DNA from: Chelatococcus albus
Lineage (GTDB): Bacteria > Pseudomonadota > Alphaproteobacteria > Rhizobiales > Beijerinckiaceae
NCBI RefSeq assembly: GCF_030067675.1
Contig: NZ_JASJEV010000005.1
Span: forward strand, 141,089 to 205,088
Direction: 5' to 3'
Length of the DNA: 64,000 bases
Below the pieces are notes generated by a model. The model did not search any database, had not been told where the DNA came from, and worked only from the letters and a program-made list of their open reading frames with translations. The position numbers were made by a program, and so were the translations under genes. Of the stretch, positions 35,905-44,511 are shown piece after piece. How positions within the stretch are numbered: the stretch's first letter is position 1; every line of letters starts with the position of its first letter.

Positions 35905-35934
35905 AAAAAAGGGGCGCGCCCACCGGCGCGCCCC
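35905..35934 (-). terminator. Rho-independent terminator of ilvC
   Basis: Perfect 10-bp stem, GGGGCGCGCC (35911-35920) against GGCGCGCCCC (35925-35934), loop CACC on the plus strand, followed in the minus transcript by six U (35910-35905). It is 58 bases after the ilvC stop. Confidence 0.92.
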
Positions 35935-35991
35935 TGCCACGCTGGAACCCGGCCCATCCCGCCGCAGCGGGACCGGCCATCGTCGCCCGGC

Positions 35992-37141
<1,150 letters not shown>

Positions 37142-37265
37142 GTGAGAATTGGGCAGGGCAGCCGCGCGATGGCGCCGGGGCGGCGGGCGATTCGCACGAC
37201 GACGGGTGCAGGCCGGTTACGCCGGGGCGCATCGGGCACGGACCGGGTATGCGAGGAGAGCAGGC

Positions 37266-37811
37266 ATGACCATGGCCTCGGCGGAAGAGGTCGTCGCCTT
37301 CTGGCGCGATGCCGGACCGAAGAAGTGGTTCGCCAAGGACGCGGCTTTCGACGCCGCTGTGACGGCGCGCTTCCTCATGACACACGAGGCGGCCGCCGGG
37401 GGGCGCCTCGGCGACTGGGAAGCGACGCCCGAGGGCGCGCTCGCCCTCGTCCTGCTGCTCGACCAGTTTCCCCGCAACATGTTCCGCGGGCAGGCACGCG
37501 CCTTCGGCACCGACGCCGCCGCCCGCGCCGTGGCGGCGCGCGCCCTTGCACAGGGCTTCGACGGTCTGGTCGAGCCATGGCTGCGCGGGTTCTTCTACCT
37601 GCCCTTCATGCATTCCGAAGATCTCGCGGACCAGGAACGCTGCGTCGCGCTCTATGCGGCCGCGGGCGACGCCGACGGCCTCGGATGGGCCGAGCGTCAC
37701 CGCGACGTCATCGCTCGCTTCGGCCGCTTCCCCCACCGCAACCCGGCGCTCGGGCGGGACACGACGGAGGAGGAACGGCGCTTTCTCGACGACGGCGGTT
37801 TTGCCGGCTGA
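37266..37811 (+). CDS. DUF924-family protein
   Basis: 181 residues. DUF924 pattern: VVAFWRDAGPKKWFAKDAAFD at the start, then LALVLLLDQFPRNMFRGQARAFGTD and FFYLPFMHSEDLADQERCVALY, then FGRFPHRNPALGRDTTEEE. Family members are all-helical and TPR-like; their function is not established. GGAGAGCAGG precedes ATG 37266. It is divergent from ilvC. Confidence 0.88.
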   Translation: MTMASAEEVVAFWRDAGPKKWFAKDAAFDAAVTARFLMTHEAAAGGRLGDWEATPEGALALVLLLDQFPRNMFRGQARAFGTDAAARAVAARALAQGFDGLVEPWLRGFFYLPFMHSEDLADQERCVALYAAAGDADGLGWAERHRDVIARFGRFPHRNPALGRDTTEEERRFLDDGGFAG

Positions 37812-37987
37812 GCGCACCAGGGCGGCCTCCGCGACGGCCGAGGCGAGGAAGCCTCCCCCGGGGGCCCGCAGCCCGGCATCGCGGGGCTCCCGCGGGCCGG
37901 GTCCGGGATGAGGGGCCGCGGTGAACGCCGACCTGCCCAGGGCCAATGCCCTGCATCCGCGGAGCGTCCCTGACGGAAAGGGATGTC

Positions 37988-38016
37988 TTGACAAGATCTG
38001 CACGTATAACGAGTAT
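37988..38016 (+). promoter_or_regulatory. Promoter candidate of the secreted-protein gene
   Basis: TTGACA (37988-37993), a 17-base spacer and GAGTAT (38011-38016) in a markedly AT-rich stretch. TTGACAA here and TTGTCAA at 38034-38040 form an inverted pair around it, a possible operator. Confidence 0.45.
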
Positions 38017-38109
38017 CTTTTCGTTGTCAAAATCGTTGGTTGCGTAAACTTTCCCGGAGAACGCAGCCATCAGTTGCGATGACAATAATTATTCGATCTG
38101 GAGGAAATT

Positions 38110-38610
38110 ATGCGTCACATTCTCATTGCGGCTGCATCGGCGGCGATCGCAACCCTTGCCCTCACGACCGGCGCCCGTGCGGACGTCTATTTCTGCGGTC
38201 AGGGCAATCTCACCGTGCAGAGCCCGTCGACGAACGAGATGGGCATGATCGTCGCCACGGCGACCAATCCGACGACCGCCAACCAGATCGTCTACAAGCT
38301 CGACAACTACTACAAGGAGGGCGCCGGCGCCTATTGGACGCAAGGCTACGGCACCGTGCAGCTCACCGGCGGCACGAGCTGCTGGCTGCTGGCGGCCTCC
38401 TCGAAGCAGTCGACGCCGAGCGGATCAAGCCAGTGGGCCTGCGACATTCCCACGGCCATCATCCCGCAGCCGAACGGCTTCACCGTGTCGTGGATGGACC
38501 CGCGCAACTACCAGGTGGTTCAGTTCGCGAACTTCACCGGCCCCTCGTTCGACCCCAACTCGCTCTACGCCTACGCGGGTGGCCCCAACTGCCCGCCTGC
38601 GGGGCAGTGA
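38110..38610 (+). CDS. Secreted Cys-containing protein of unknown function
   Basis: 166 residues. A clear signal peptide, about 1-24, ends GARA before DVYFCGQG. The mature part has four cysteines (C29, C91, C111, C161), enough for two disulfides, and is rich in Asn, Ser, Thr, Tyr and Gly, unlike the Ala/Arg-rich housekeeping proteins around it. A very good GGAGGAAATT ribosome site and an AT-rich promoter region suggest high or regulated expression. No homologous family recognised. It lies alone between DUF924 and ilvN. Periplasmic or exported. Confidence 0.8.
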   Translation: MRHILIAAASAAIATLALTTGARADVYFCGQGNLTVQSPSTNEMGMIVATATNPTTANQIVYKLDNYYKEGAGAYWTQGYGTVQLTGGTSCWLLAASSKQSTPSGSSQWACDIPTAIIPQPNGFTVSWMDPRNYQVVQFANFTGPSFDPNSLYAYAGGPNCPPAGQ

Positions 38611-38641
38611 GGCGCCGCGTCCCGAGTCTCGCGTGACGCGC

Positions 38642-38671
38642 GGACGGCCGCAAGCGAGCTTGCGGCCGTCC
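38642..38671. terminator. Bidirectional hairpin between the secreted-protein gene and ilvN
   Basis: 13-bp perfect stem, GGACGGCCGCAAG (38642-38654) against CTTGCGGCCGTCC (38659-38671), loop CGAG, in a 147-base convergent gap. No T run on either side. Confidence 0.65.
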
Positions 38672-38757
38672 GTCGCTGAGACCGCCGGTCGGTCGTCGGC
38701 CACGACGGCTCGTCCACGGGAACATCCCACGGCAGGATCGGCCGGAGGGGATGATCG

Positions 38758-39333
38758 CTACATCCCCTCCGCCCCGCGGCTCATCGCGGCGATGCCTGTG
38801 CGCGAGACCTCGACGAGGCCGCAGGCCGTCATCATCTTGATGAAGCGCTCGATCTCGTCGCTGCCGCCCGTCAGCTCGAAGACGAAGGAGGTGAGCGTGG
38901 CGTCGAGCGTGCGCGCGCCGAAGGCCTGGGCGAGGCGCATGGCCTCGACGCGCTGCTCGCCCTTGCCCACGACCTTCAGCAGGGCAAGCTCGCGCTCCAC
39001 CGCCTCACCCTGCACGGTGAGATCGTTGACACTGTGCACGGGCACGAGGCGGCCGAGCTGCGCCTTGATCTGCTCGATGACATGCGCCGTGCCCGTGGTC
39101 ACGATGGTGATGCGCGACAGATGCTTCTCGTGCTCTGTCTCCGAGACGGTGAGGCTCTCGATATTGTAGCCGCGCCCCGAGAACAGGCCTGCGATGCGCG
39201 CCAGTACGCCGGGCTCGTTGTCGACGATGACGGCGAGCGTGTGACGGGCGAGCGGCTCGGCCGCCGGCGCGTCGGAATAGTGGGACTTCATCGGCGGGGC
39301 TCCGAAGGGAGATGGGGGCGGAACGTGCTGCAT
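38758..39333 (-). CDS. ilvN: Acetolactate synthase small (regulatory) subunit
   Basis: 191 residues from ATG 39333, which has GAGG six bases upstream; GTG 39345 overlaps the GST stop and is an alternative. N-terminal ACT domain: HTLAVIVDNEPGVLARIAGLFSGRGYNIESLTV, then the C-terminal ALS_ss domain. It binds valine and mediates feedback inhibition of IlvB. It follows a GST-like gene with almost no gap; the order ilvB-gst-ilvN is unusual, as ilvB and ilvN are normally adjacent. Confidence 0.95.
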   Translation of the reverse strand: MQHVPPPSPFGAPPMKSHYSDAPAAEPLARHTLAVIVDNEPGVLARIAGLFSGRGYNIESLTVSETEHEKHLSRITIVTTGTAHVIEQIKAQLGRLVPVHSVNDLTVQGEAVERELALLKVVGKGEQRVEAMRLAQAFGARTLDATLTSFVFELTGGSDEIERFIKMMTACGLVEVSRTGIAAMSRGAEGM

Positions 39334-39341
39334 AGCGGGCC

Positions 39342-40034
39342 TCACGCGGCTTGGCGATAATTCTCGAGGGCTTCCTCGGCCACCTCGTCGGCGTCGACGA
39401 TCCAGTGCTCGGCCAGTGCCGCCTCGCGCCAGGCGCGGAAGGCCGGCGTCGTGAGCACAGCATCCATGTAGGCGCGCGTCGCCGCGTCGACGGGGAAGGA
39501 GTAGGTGTCGAGCCGCGTCACGACCGGCGCGTACATCGCGTCCGCCGCCGAGAATTCACCGAACAGAAACGGCCCACCCTGGCCGAAGCGTTCGCGCGCC
39601 TGCCGCCACGCCGAGACGACACGCGCGACGTCCCGGTTCACGGCCTCGCCGCGGTCGCGGTAGGCGTATTTCTTGCCGAGGTTCATCGGGCAGGCGTTGC
39701 GCAGGGCCCCGAACCCGGCATGCATCTCCGCCGCCAGCGAACGCGCCATGGCCCGTGCCGTCCGATCCGTCGGCCAGATGGCGCGGTCGGGAAAGCGCTC
39801 GGCGAGATAGTCCATGATCGCGATGGACTCCCACACCGCGACGTCGCCGTCGACGAGCGTCGGCACCTTGCCAGCCGGCGTGTAGCGCCCGACCTCGGCC
39901 TTCCAGGCCGGGTCGTCGAAGGTCGGGCCGAAGGGCACCAGCACCTCCTCGAAGGGAATGCCGGCCTGACGCATGAGGATCCACGGCCTGAGCGACCACG
40001 ACGAATAGCACTTGTTGGCGATGACGAGCTTCAT
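39342..40034 (-). CDS. Glutathione S-transferase-like protein inside the ilvBN unit
   Basis: 230 residues from ATG 40034. N-terminal thioredoxin fold with the GST pattern MKLVIANKCYSSWSLRPWILMRQ; the SSW motif suits a serine/zeta-like active site. The PAGKVPTLVDGDVAVWESIAIMDYL glutathione-binding region follows, then an all-helical C-terminal domain. It lies between ilvB and ilvN in the same direction and its stop abuts ilvN. Substrate unknown. Confidence 0.88.
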   Translation of the reverse strand: MKLVIANKCYSSWSLRPWILMRQAGIPFEEVLVPFGPTFDDPAWKAEVGRYTPAGKVPTLVDGDVAVWESIAIMDYLAERFPDRAIWPTDRTARAMARSLAAEMHAGFGALRNACPMNLGKKYAYRDRGEAVNRDVARVVSAWRQARERFGQGGPFLFGEFSAADAMYAPVVTRLDTYSFPVDAATRAYMDAVLTTPAFRAWREAALAEHWIVDADEVAEEALENYRQAA

Positions 40035-40180
40035 GGGCCTTGGTCCGGATTCGATGGTGGGGCGGCGAGCCTGCCGCGATGGGCGGCGCGGGTCCAATCA
40101 AGCGGTGTGACGGAACCGATCAAGGTCGACGCCCGCGTGGCTCACCTTCCCCCTTGACGTGGAGGGCGCGGCGCCGCGCC

Positions 40181-41941
40181 TCACACCAGCATCTTGCCCT
40201 TCTCGTCGATGACCGAGCCGATGTCCCCTGCAACGTCGTTGAGGAGCATCTCGTTGTGCGCCTTGCCGGACGGGATCATCGGGAAGCAGTTCTCGGTCTT
40301 GTCGACGATGCAGTCGAAAATGACGGGCCTCGGCGTGTCGATCATCTCACGGATGGCGTCGTCGAGCTTCGCCGGGTCGTCGCAGCGGATGCCGACGCCG
40401 CCGTAGGCCTCGGCGAGTTTCACGAAGTCGGGCAGGGCCGCCGAATAGCTCTCCGAATAGCGGCCGCCGTGCAGCAGTTCCTGCCACTGGCGCACCATGC
40501 CCATGTACTCGTTGTTGAGGATGAACACCTTGATCGGCAGGCGATACTGCAGCGCCGTCGACATTTCCTGCATGTTCATCAGGATCGAGGCTTCGCCGGC
40601 AATGTCGACGACGAGCGCCTTCGGATGCGCAAGCTGCACGCCGACCGCGGCCGGCAGACCGTAGCCCATGGTGCCGAGGCCACCCGAGGTCATCCAGCGG
40701 TTCGGCTCCTCGAACTTGAAGAACTGCGCGGCCCACATCTGGTGCTGGCCGACCTCGGTCGTGACGTAGACGTCGCGATCCTTGGTGAGTTCGTACAGGC
40801 GTTCGACAGCGTACTGTGGCTTGATCGTATCCTTCGACTGCCGGTAGGCGAGGCAGTTGCGCCCCCGCCACCCGTCGATCTTCTCCCACCACTCCTTCAG
40901 TGCCGCCTTGTCCACCTGCGGCGAGGCGGAACGCCACACGCGCACCATGTCCTCGAGCACGTGCGCACAGTCGCCGACAATGCCGATGTCAACCTTGACA
41001 TTCTTGTTGATGGACGAGGCGTCGATGTCGATGTGGATCTTGCGCGAGCCGGGCGAGAAGGCGTCGAGGCGACCGGTGATGCGGTCGTCGAAGCGCGCCC
41101 CGACGTTGATCATCAGATCGCAGCCGTGCATCGCGAGGTTCGCCTCGTAGGTGCCGTGCATGCCGAGCATGCCGAGGAACTGCCGGTCGGAGGCCGGAAA
41201 GGCGCCGAGGCCCATGAGCGTCGACGTGATCGGGAAGCCAGTCAGGCGCACGAGCTCGCGCAGCAGGGCGGAGGCCTGCGGACCCGAGTTGATGACGCCG
41301 CCGCCCGTGTAGAACACGGGCCGCTTGGCCTGGGCCATCAGCGCGATGGCGGCCCGGATCTTCTCGGCGTCGCCCTGAACCTGCGGGCGGTAGGTCTTGT
41401 GCCGGTTGTTCGACGGCCGCACATAGGTGCCCGAGGCAAACTGGATGTCCTTCGGGATGTCGATGACGACCGGACCCGGCCGCCCGTTGGCGGCGACATA
41501 GAAGGCCTCGTGCAGGATGCGCGGCAGGTCCTCGATGCGCTTCACGAGATAGTTGTGCTTCGTGCAGTGCCGGGTGATGCCGACGGTGTCGGCCTCCTGG
41601 AAGGCATCCGAGCCGATGAGATGGGTCGGCACCTGCCCGGTGAGGCAGACGAGCGGGATCGAGTCCATGAGCGCGTCGGTGAGGCCGGTCACGGCGTTGG
41701 TGGCGCCGGGGCCGGAGGTCACGAGGACGACGCCGACCTTGCCGGAGGAGCGGGCATAGCCCTCGGCCGCGTGCACCGCGCCCTGCTCGTGGCGGACGAG
41801 GATGTGCTTGACCCTCTCCTGATGGAAGAGCGCGTCGTAGATCGGCAGCACGGCACCGCCCGGATAGCCGAAGATGTGCTCGACCCCCTGGTCCTGCAGC
41901 GCGCGGACCACCATCTCGGCGCCGGTCATCGTCTCGCTCAT
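40181..41941 (-). CDS. ilvB: Acetolactate synthase large subunit
   Basis: 586 residues, thiamine-diphosphate enzyme. The N-terminal GYPGGAVLPIYDAL and RHEQGAVHAAEGYAR carry the catalytic Glu. There is a central FAD-binding domain and a C-terminal ThDP/Mg motif (VVDIAGEASILMNMQEMSTA, near 440-460). It makes acetolactate and acetohydroxybutyrate, the first shared step of Val/Leu/Ile synthesis. ATG 41941 is preceded by GAGGAA. A leader peptide and a strong attenuator lie upstream (42012-42113). The open frame extends further upstream, but that extension covers the attenuator and is not coding. Confidence 0.96.
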   Translation of the reverse strand: MSETMTGAEMVVRALQDQGVEHIFGYPGGAVLPIYDALFHQERVKHILVRHEQGAVHAAEGYARSSGKVGVVLVTSGPGATNAVTGLTDALMDSIPLVCLTGQVPTHLIGSDAFQEADTVGITRHCTKHNYLVKRIEDLPRILHEAFYVAANGRPGPVVIDIPKDIQFASGTYVRPSNNRHKTYRPQVQGDAEKIRAAIALMAQAKRPVFYTGGGVINSGPQASALLRELVRLTGFPITSTLMGLGAFPASDRQFLGMLGMHGTYEANLAMHGCDLMINVGARFDDRITGRLDAFSPGSRKIHIDIDASSINKNVKVDIGIVGDCAHVLEDMVRVWRSASPQVDKAALKEWWEKIDGWRGRNCLAYRQSKDTIKPQYAVERLYELTKDRDVYVTTEVGQHQMWAAQFFKFEEPNRWMTSGGLGTMGYGLPAAVGVQLAHPKALVVDIAGEASILMNMQEMSTALQYRLPIKVFILNNEYMGMVRQWQELLHGGRYSESYSAALPDFVKLAEAYGGVGIRCDDPAKLDDAIREMIDTPRPVIFDCIVDKTENCFPMIPSGKAHNEMLLNDVAGDIGSVIDEKGKMLV

Positions 41942-42011
41942 CGTCAAGTTCCTCGTCTCGCTTTCCGTCGGTCTTCGCTCGTTCCGCCGGGACGGGTCCG
42001 CTCGGGGCAAT

Positions 42012-42034
42012 AAAAAAGGGTCCCAGAGGGACCC
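42012..42034 (-). terminator. ilvB attenuator terminator
   Basis: Stem GGGTCCC/GGGACCC (42018-42024, 42028-42034) with a three-base loop, then six U in the minus transcript (42017-42012). It lies 71 bases upstream of ilvB and 29 bases after the leader peptide stop, as in translation-coupled attenuation. The GACCCG/GGTCC segments just upstream can pair alternatively with the stem. Confidence 0.92.
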
Positions 42035-42062
42035 TGCATGCGCCACCAACCGGACCTGCGGG

Positions 42063-42113
42063 TCAGACCCGCTCCGTCGATGGCGCCCCCGGTACAATAA
42101 GAATCGCGCGCAT
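42063..42113 (-). CDS. ilvL: ilvB leader peptide
   Basis: 16-residue frame reading MRAILIVPGAPSTERV: codons 4-7 are ATT CTT ATT GTA (Ile, Leu, Ile, Val), a cluster of the three end-product amino acids. It is followed by a terminator stem before ilvB. Ribosome stalling on these codons would let transcription continue into ilvB. The start lies about 27 bases after the predicted transcription start. Confidence 0.85.
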   Translation of the reverse strand: MRAILIVPGAPSTERV

Positions 42114-42146
42114 GCGCCGCGTCACCCTTTATGAAGATTGCGCGGG

Positions 42147-42175
42147 ACGCTAACGGAGCCGGCCACGTCGGTCAA
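42147..42175 (-). promoter_or_regulatory. ilvB promoter
   Basis: On the minus strand TTGACC (42175-42170), a 17-base spacer, then TAGCGT (42152-42147). It is placed so that transcription starts near 42140, just before the leader peptide. Confidence 0.65.
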
Positions 42176-42221
42176 GCCGCCTCGGGCTGCAATCGTGCGG
42201 CGCGATCACACTTTCTTGAAC

Positions 42222-42246
42222 GGAACCTTTCCGCCCGTGGCGCGTT
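42222..42246 (+). promoter_or_regulatory. EcfG-type promoter candidate
   Basis: GGAAC (42222-42226), 16 bases, CGTT (42243-42246), identical in form to the nepR and phyR promoters in this window. It fires rightwards into a stretch with no protein gene but three stable hairpins. Confidence 0.55.
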
Positions 42247-42252
42247 GACCAT

Positions 42253-42364
42253 TCGAGCCGGGACTGCAAGCCCGGCAGAAAGATCGGCCGAAGACGACGC
42301 TTCGGCGTCGGGAAACGGCCGAGCGGCGGCGCACCGGGAAACCGATGCGCCGTCGTTGTGTCTT
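42253..42364 (+). ncRNA. Candidate EcfG-dependent small RNA
   Basis: Downstream of the EcfG-type promoter, the plus strand can fold into three consecutive hairpins. First, GCCGGG/CCCGGC (42257-42262, 42271-42276). Second, an outer CGGCCG/CGGCCG pair (42285-42290, 42316-42321) around CGACGC-TTCG-GCGTCG, a UUCG tetraloop. Third, a roughly ten-pair stem (about 42327-42352) capped by a GAAA tetraloop and followed by GTCGTTGTGTCTT. The UUCG and GAAA loops exist only on the plus strand, which supports this orientation. It lies between divergent-facing ilvB control elements and the 3' end of a LysR gene. Boundaries are predicted, not observed. Confidence 0.45.
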
Positions 42365-42406
42365 CGGGCTTCCTTCGTGACACGATGGGCCGATGCCGCC
42401 GCCCCT

Positions 42407-43342
42407 TCATGAGGCGCGTTCCGCCGCCCCGTCAGACGATCGGCTGACGGGTCGCGCCGCCCGGCTGTCGCCCGCCAGCGCCGCCGCGTGAGCCTTGAAC
42501 AGGTCGGCGAGGGCCCGGCTCACGCCGGCAACCGGCCCAAGCGCGCGCAGGTCGCGATGCACGAGGATGAAGACGTCCTCGCGCAGGTCCTCGGGCGGCG
42601 GGATGAGGCGCACGAGGTCCGCATCGCCGTCCCCGAGCCAGCAGGGCAGCAGCGTCGCGCCCCTGTGACTGAGCACGGCCTGATGGCGCAGCGCCACATC
42701 GCCCATGCGCACCGCGATCGGACGTGCGCCCGCCCAGGCGTCGAGGAAGGCCGACTGCACCGACGAGCCGGATTTCGGCAGACCGATGATCGGCACGCCC
42801 CGGCCGATGGCCGCTTCCTCCGCACCCGCCGGGCCGTAGATGGTGAAGGCGAGACGCTTGACGCGGCGGGCGACGAGGTCGCCGTCCTCCGGCAGGCGCC
42901 GCATGCGAATGGCGATGTCGGCGTCGCGCCGGGCGAGATTCGCGCGCCCCTTGCTCGCCTCCACGGCGACAGGCACAGGCGCCGCGCTCGCGAGGAGCTC
43001 GCCCATGTGCCGCGCGAGAAAGAGCGAGATCGAGCCCGTGGCCGTGATGCGCACCGGCTCCCCGTCGCCCGCGTCAATGGCGCGAGCGGCGCGCACGATC
43101 TCGAGCGCTCCCATCGTCATGGTCGCGGCGCGCACCCTGATTCGCTCTCCCGCAGCCGTCAGCGCCAGCCTGTTGGACACCCGTTCGACGAGCCGGAGGC
43201 CGAGTGCGTCCTCGAGTGCCCGCAGGCGCCGCCCGACCGTCGGCTGGCTCAGCCCGAGCGCACGCGCCGCCGCGCTCAGAGAGCCCGTCTCGGCGATGGC
43301 CGCGAAGATGCGGATGTCGTCCCAGTTCGGCCCCTCGATCAA
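42407..43342 (-). CDS. LysR-family transcriptional regulator
   Basis: 311 residues. N-terminal LysR helix-turn-helix (WDDIRIFAAIAETGSLSAAARALGLSQPTVGRRLRALE), then a periplasmic-binding-protein-like effector domain. The start is TTG 43342: GAGGGG lies just upstream and the family N-terminus begins there, with no ATG in reach. It starts seven bases after the Nudix gene stop and so is the third gene of a DUF4406-Nudix-LysR operon. Effector and targets unknown. Confidence 0.88.
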   Translation of the reverse strand: MIEGPNWDDIRIFAAIAETGSLSAAARALGLSQPTVGRRLRALEDALGLRLVERVSNRLALTAAGERIRVRAATMTMGALEIVRAARAIDAGDGEPVRITATGSISLFLARHMGELLASAAPVPVAVEASKGRANLARRDADIAIRMRRLPEDGDLVARRVKRLAFTIYGPAGAEEAAIGRGVPIIGLPKSGSSVQSAFLDAWAGARPIAVRMGDVALRHQAVLSHRGATLLPCWLGDGDADLVRLIPPPEDLREDVFILVHRDLRALGPVAGVSRALADLFKAHAAALAGDSRAARPVSRSSDGAAERAS

Positions 43343-43348
43343 ATCCCC

Positions 43349-43936
43349 TCACACCTTCATCAGCCCGGCGAGCTTCACATGCTGCAAGAGCATGATCGTC
43401 TTGCCGTCGATGATGCCGCCGGTCGCGATCATGGCCAAGGCGTCGTCGAGCGCGAGTTCGAGAACCTCGATGTCCTCGCCCTCGCAGGCCATGCCCCCGC
43501 CCTGCGCCACGCGATCGACGGGGGCGTAGCGGGCGACGAAGAAGACGAGCCGCTCGGTGACGCTGCCCGGGCTCATGAAGACCTCGAAGACGCGGCGCAC
43601 GTCGCTCAGGCGACAGCCCAGCTCCTCCTCCGCCTCCCGGCGGATGCAGCTTTCGGGGTCGTCGCCGTCGAGAAGCCCGGCGCAGGCCTCGACGAGATGG
43701 CCGGGGTGACCGTTGACATAGGCCGGCAGCCGGAACTGACGCGCGAGCAGAACGGTGCCGCGGCCGGGATCGTAGGGCAGGATGACCGCCCCGTCGCCAC
43801 GATCGTAGGCCTGGCGCACCTGCGTTTCCCAGGTTCCGTCGCGGCGGCGGTAGTCGAACGTCGTCTTCGTCAGGAGCGCCCAGTCGTCGGACAGGATCTC
43901 GACGGAGCGGATGCGGATCGGCGCCCGTTCGCTCAC
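43349..43936 (-). CDS. Nudix hydrolase, NudK/ADP-ribose pyrophosphatase type
   Basis: 195 residues from GTG 43936, whose GTGA overlaps the stop of the DUF4406 gene. The Nudix core REAEEELG is near 98-105, with the preceding GLLDGDDPESCIRR close to the full box. The layout (FDYRRRDGTWETQVRQ, then GAVILPYDPGRGTVLLARQFRLP) matches NudK/GDP-mannose and ADP-sugar pyrophosphatases. It probably cleaves a nucleotide sugar; the exact substrate is uncertain. Confidence 0.85.
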   Translation of the reverse strand: MSERAPIRIRSVEILSDDWALLTKTTFDYRRRDGTWETQVRQAYDRGDGAVILPYDPGRGTVLLARQFRLPAYVNGHPGHLVEACAGLLDGDDPESCIRREAEEELGCRLSDVRRVFEVFMSPGSVTERLVFFVARYAPVDRVAQGGGMACEGEDIEVLELALDDALAMIATGGIIDGKTIMLLQHVKLAGLMKV

Positions 43937-44307
43937 GGCTGCACCTCGGGCACGGCATCGAGCCCGTGGAAGACCGGCCGTCCCGCATCGCGGGCGATGC
44001 GCACCATGGCATCCGCTCCCTGCGACCGGCCGCCGATGCGCAGGCAGGCGTCGCAGCGGCGCACCAGCCGCTCCGCCAGGGGGTGGAAGATCTCGTCGAA
44101 GATGGCATCGCCGACGGCGCGTGAGCCGGCGAGGTCGATCAGCGGCAGGGCGAGCGCCTCGCCCGTCACCGGCACGTGGCCACGGTGGAAGAGCGCGAGC
44201 GCCGCCTCGTTCATGCTGCGCATATTGCGCTCGATGAGCAGGGGATCGTCGCCGGTGCCCGAGCGGTAGGGGCCGGCGACCAGGATGAGCATGGGTTCGA
44301 CGGGCAT
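43933..44307 (-). CDS. DUF4406 protein (nucleoside deoxyribosyltransferase-like fold)
   Basis: 124 residues from ATG 44307 (GAGG seven bases upstream). It starts MPVEPMLILVAGPYRSGTGDDPLLIERNMRSMNEAALALFHRGHVPV, then ends DACLRIGGRSQGADAMVRIARDAGRPVF. This is the DUF4406 pattern, a Rossmann-like fold related to nucleoside 2-deoxyribosyltransferases. First gene of the operon with the Nudix hydrolase (4-base overlap). The pairing suggests nucleotide clean-up or salvage (inference). Confidence 0.8.
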   Translation of the reverse strand: MPVEPMLILVAGPYRSGTGDDPLLIERNMRSMNEAALALFHRGHVPVTGEALALPLIDLAGSRAVGDAIFDEIFHPLAERLVRRCDACLRIGGRSQGADAMVRIARDAGRPVFHGLDAVPEVQP

Positions 44308-44511
44308 GAGGAGACCTCGTGGAGAGAACCTTGAACATGCCCGATCCGGGAGGCCATGCACTCCACATCGGCGAATAGAGGCTATTCACGGGCGTTGCGC
44401 CCGGCGGCCGGCGCGGTCTGTGGCCGATGGCGCGGCCGGCACCATGACGCTACCATTGCACCTTCGCCGGATTCTTCATCACCGACAGCTCCGCTTCAGG
44501 AGACTTTCCCG

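Noticed and set aside
41942-42097. N-terminal extension of ilvB
   Set aside because: The extra residues would be encoded by the attenuator terminator, and homologues start at the MSETMTGAEMV region.
42131-42412. 93-codon plus-strand frame upstream of ilvB
   Set aside because: It starts before the EcfG-type promoter, lacks a ribosome site and spans the hairpins; it looks non-coding.
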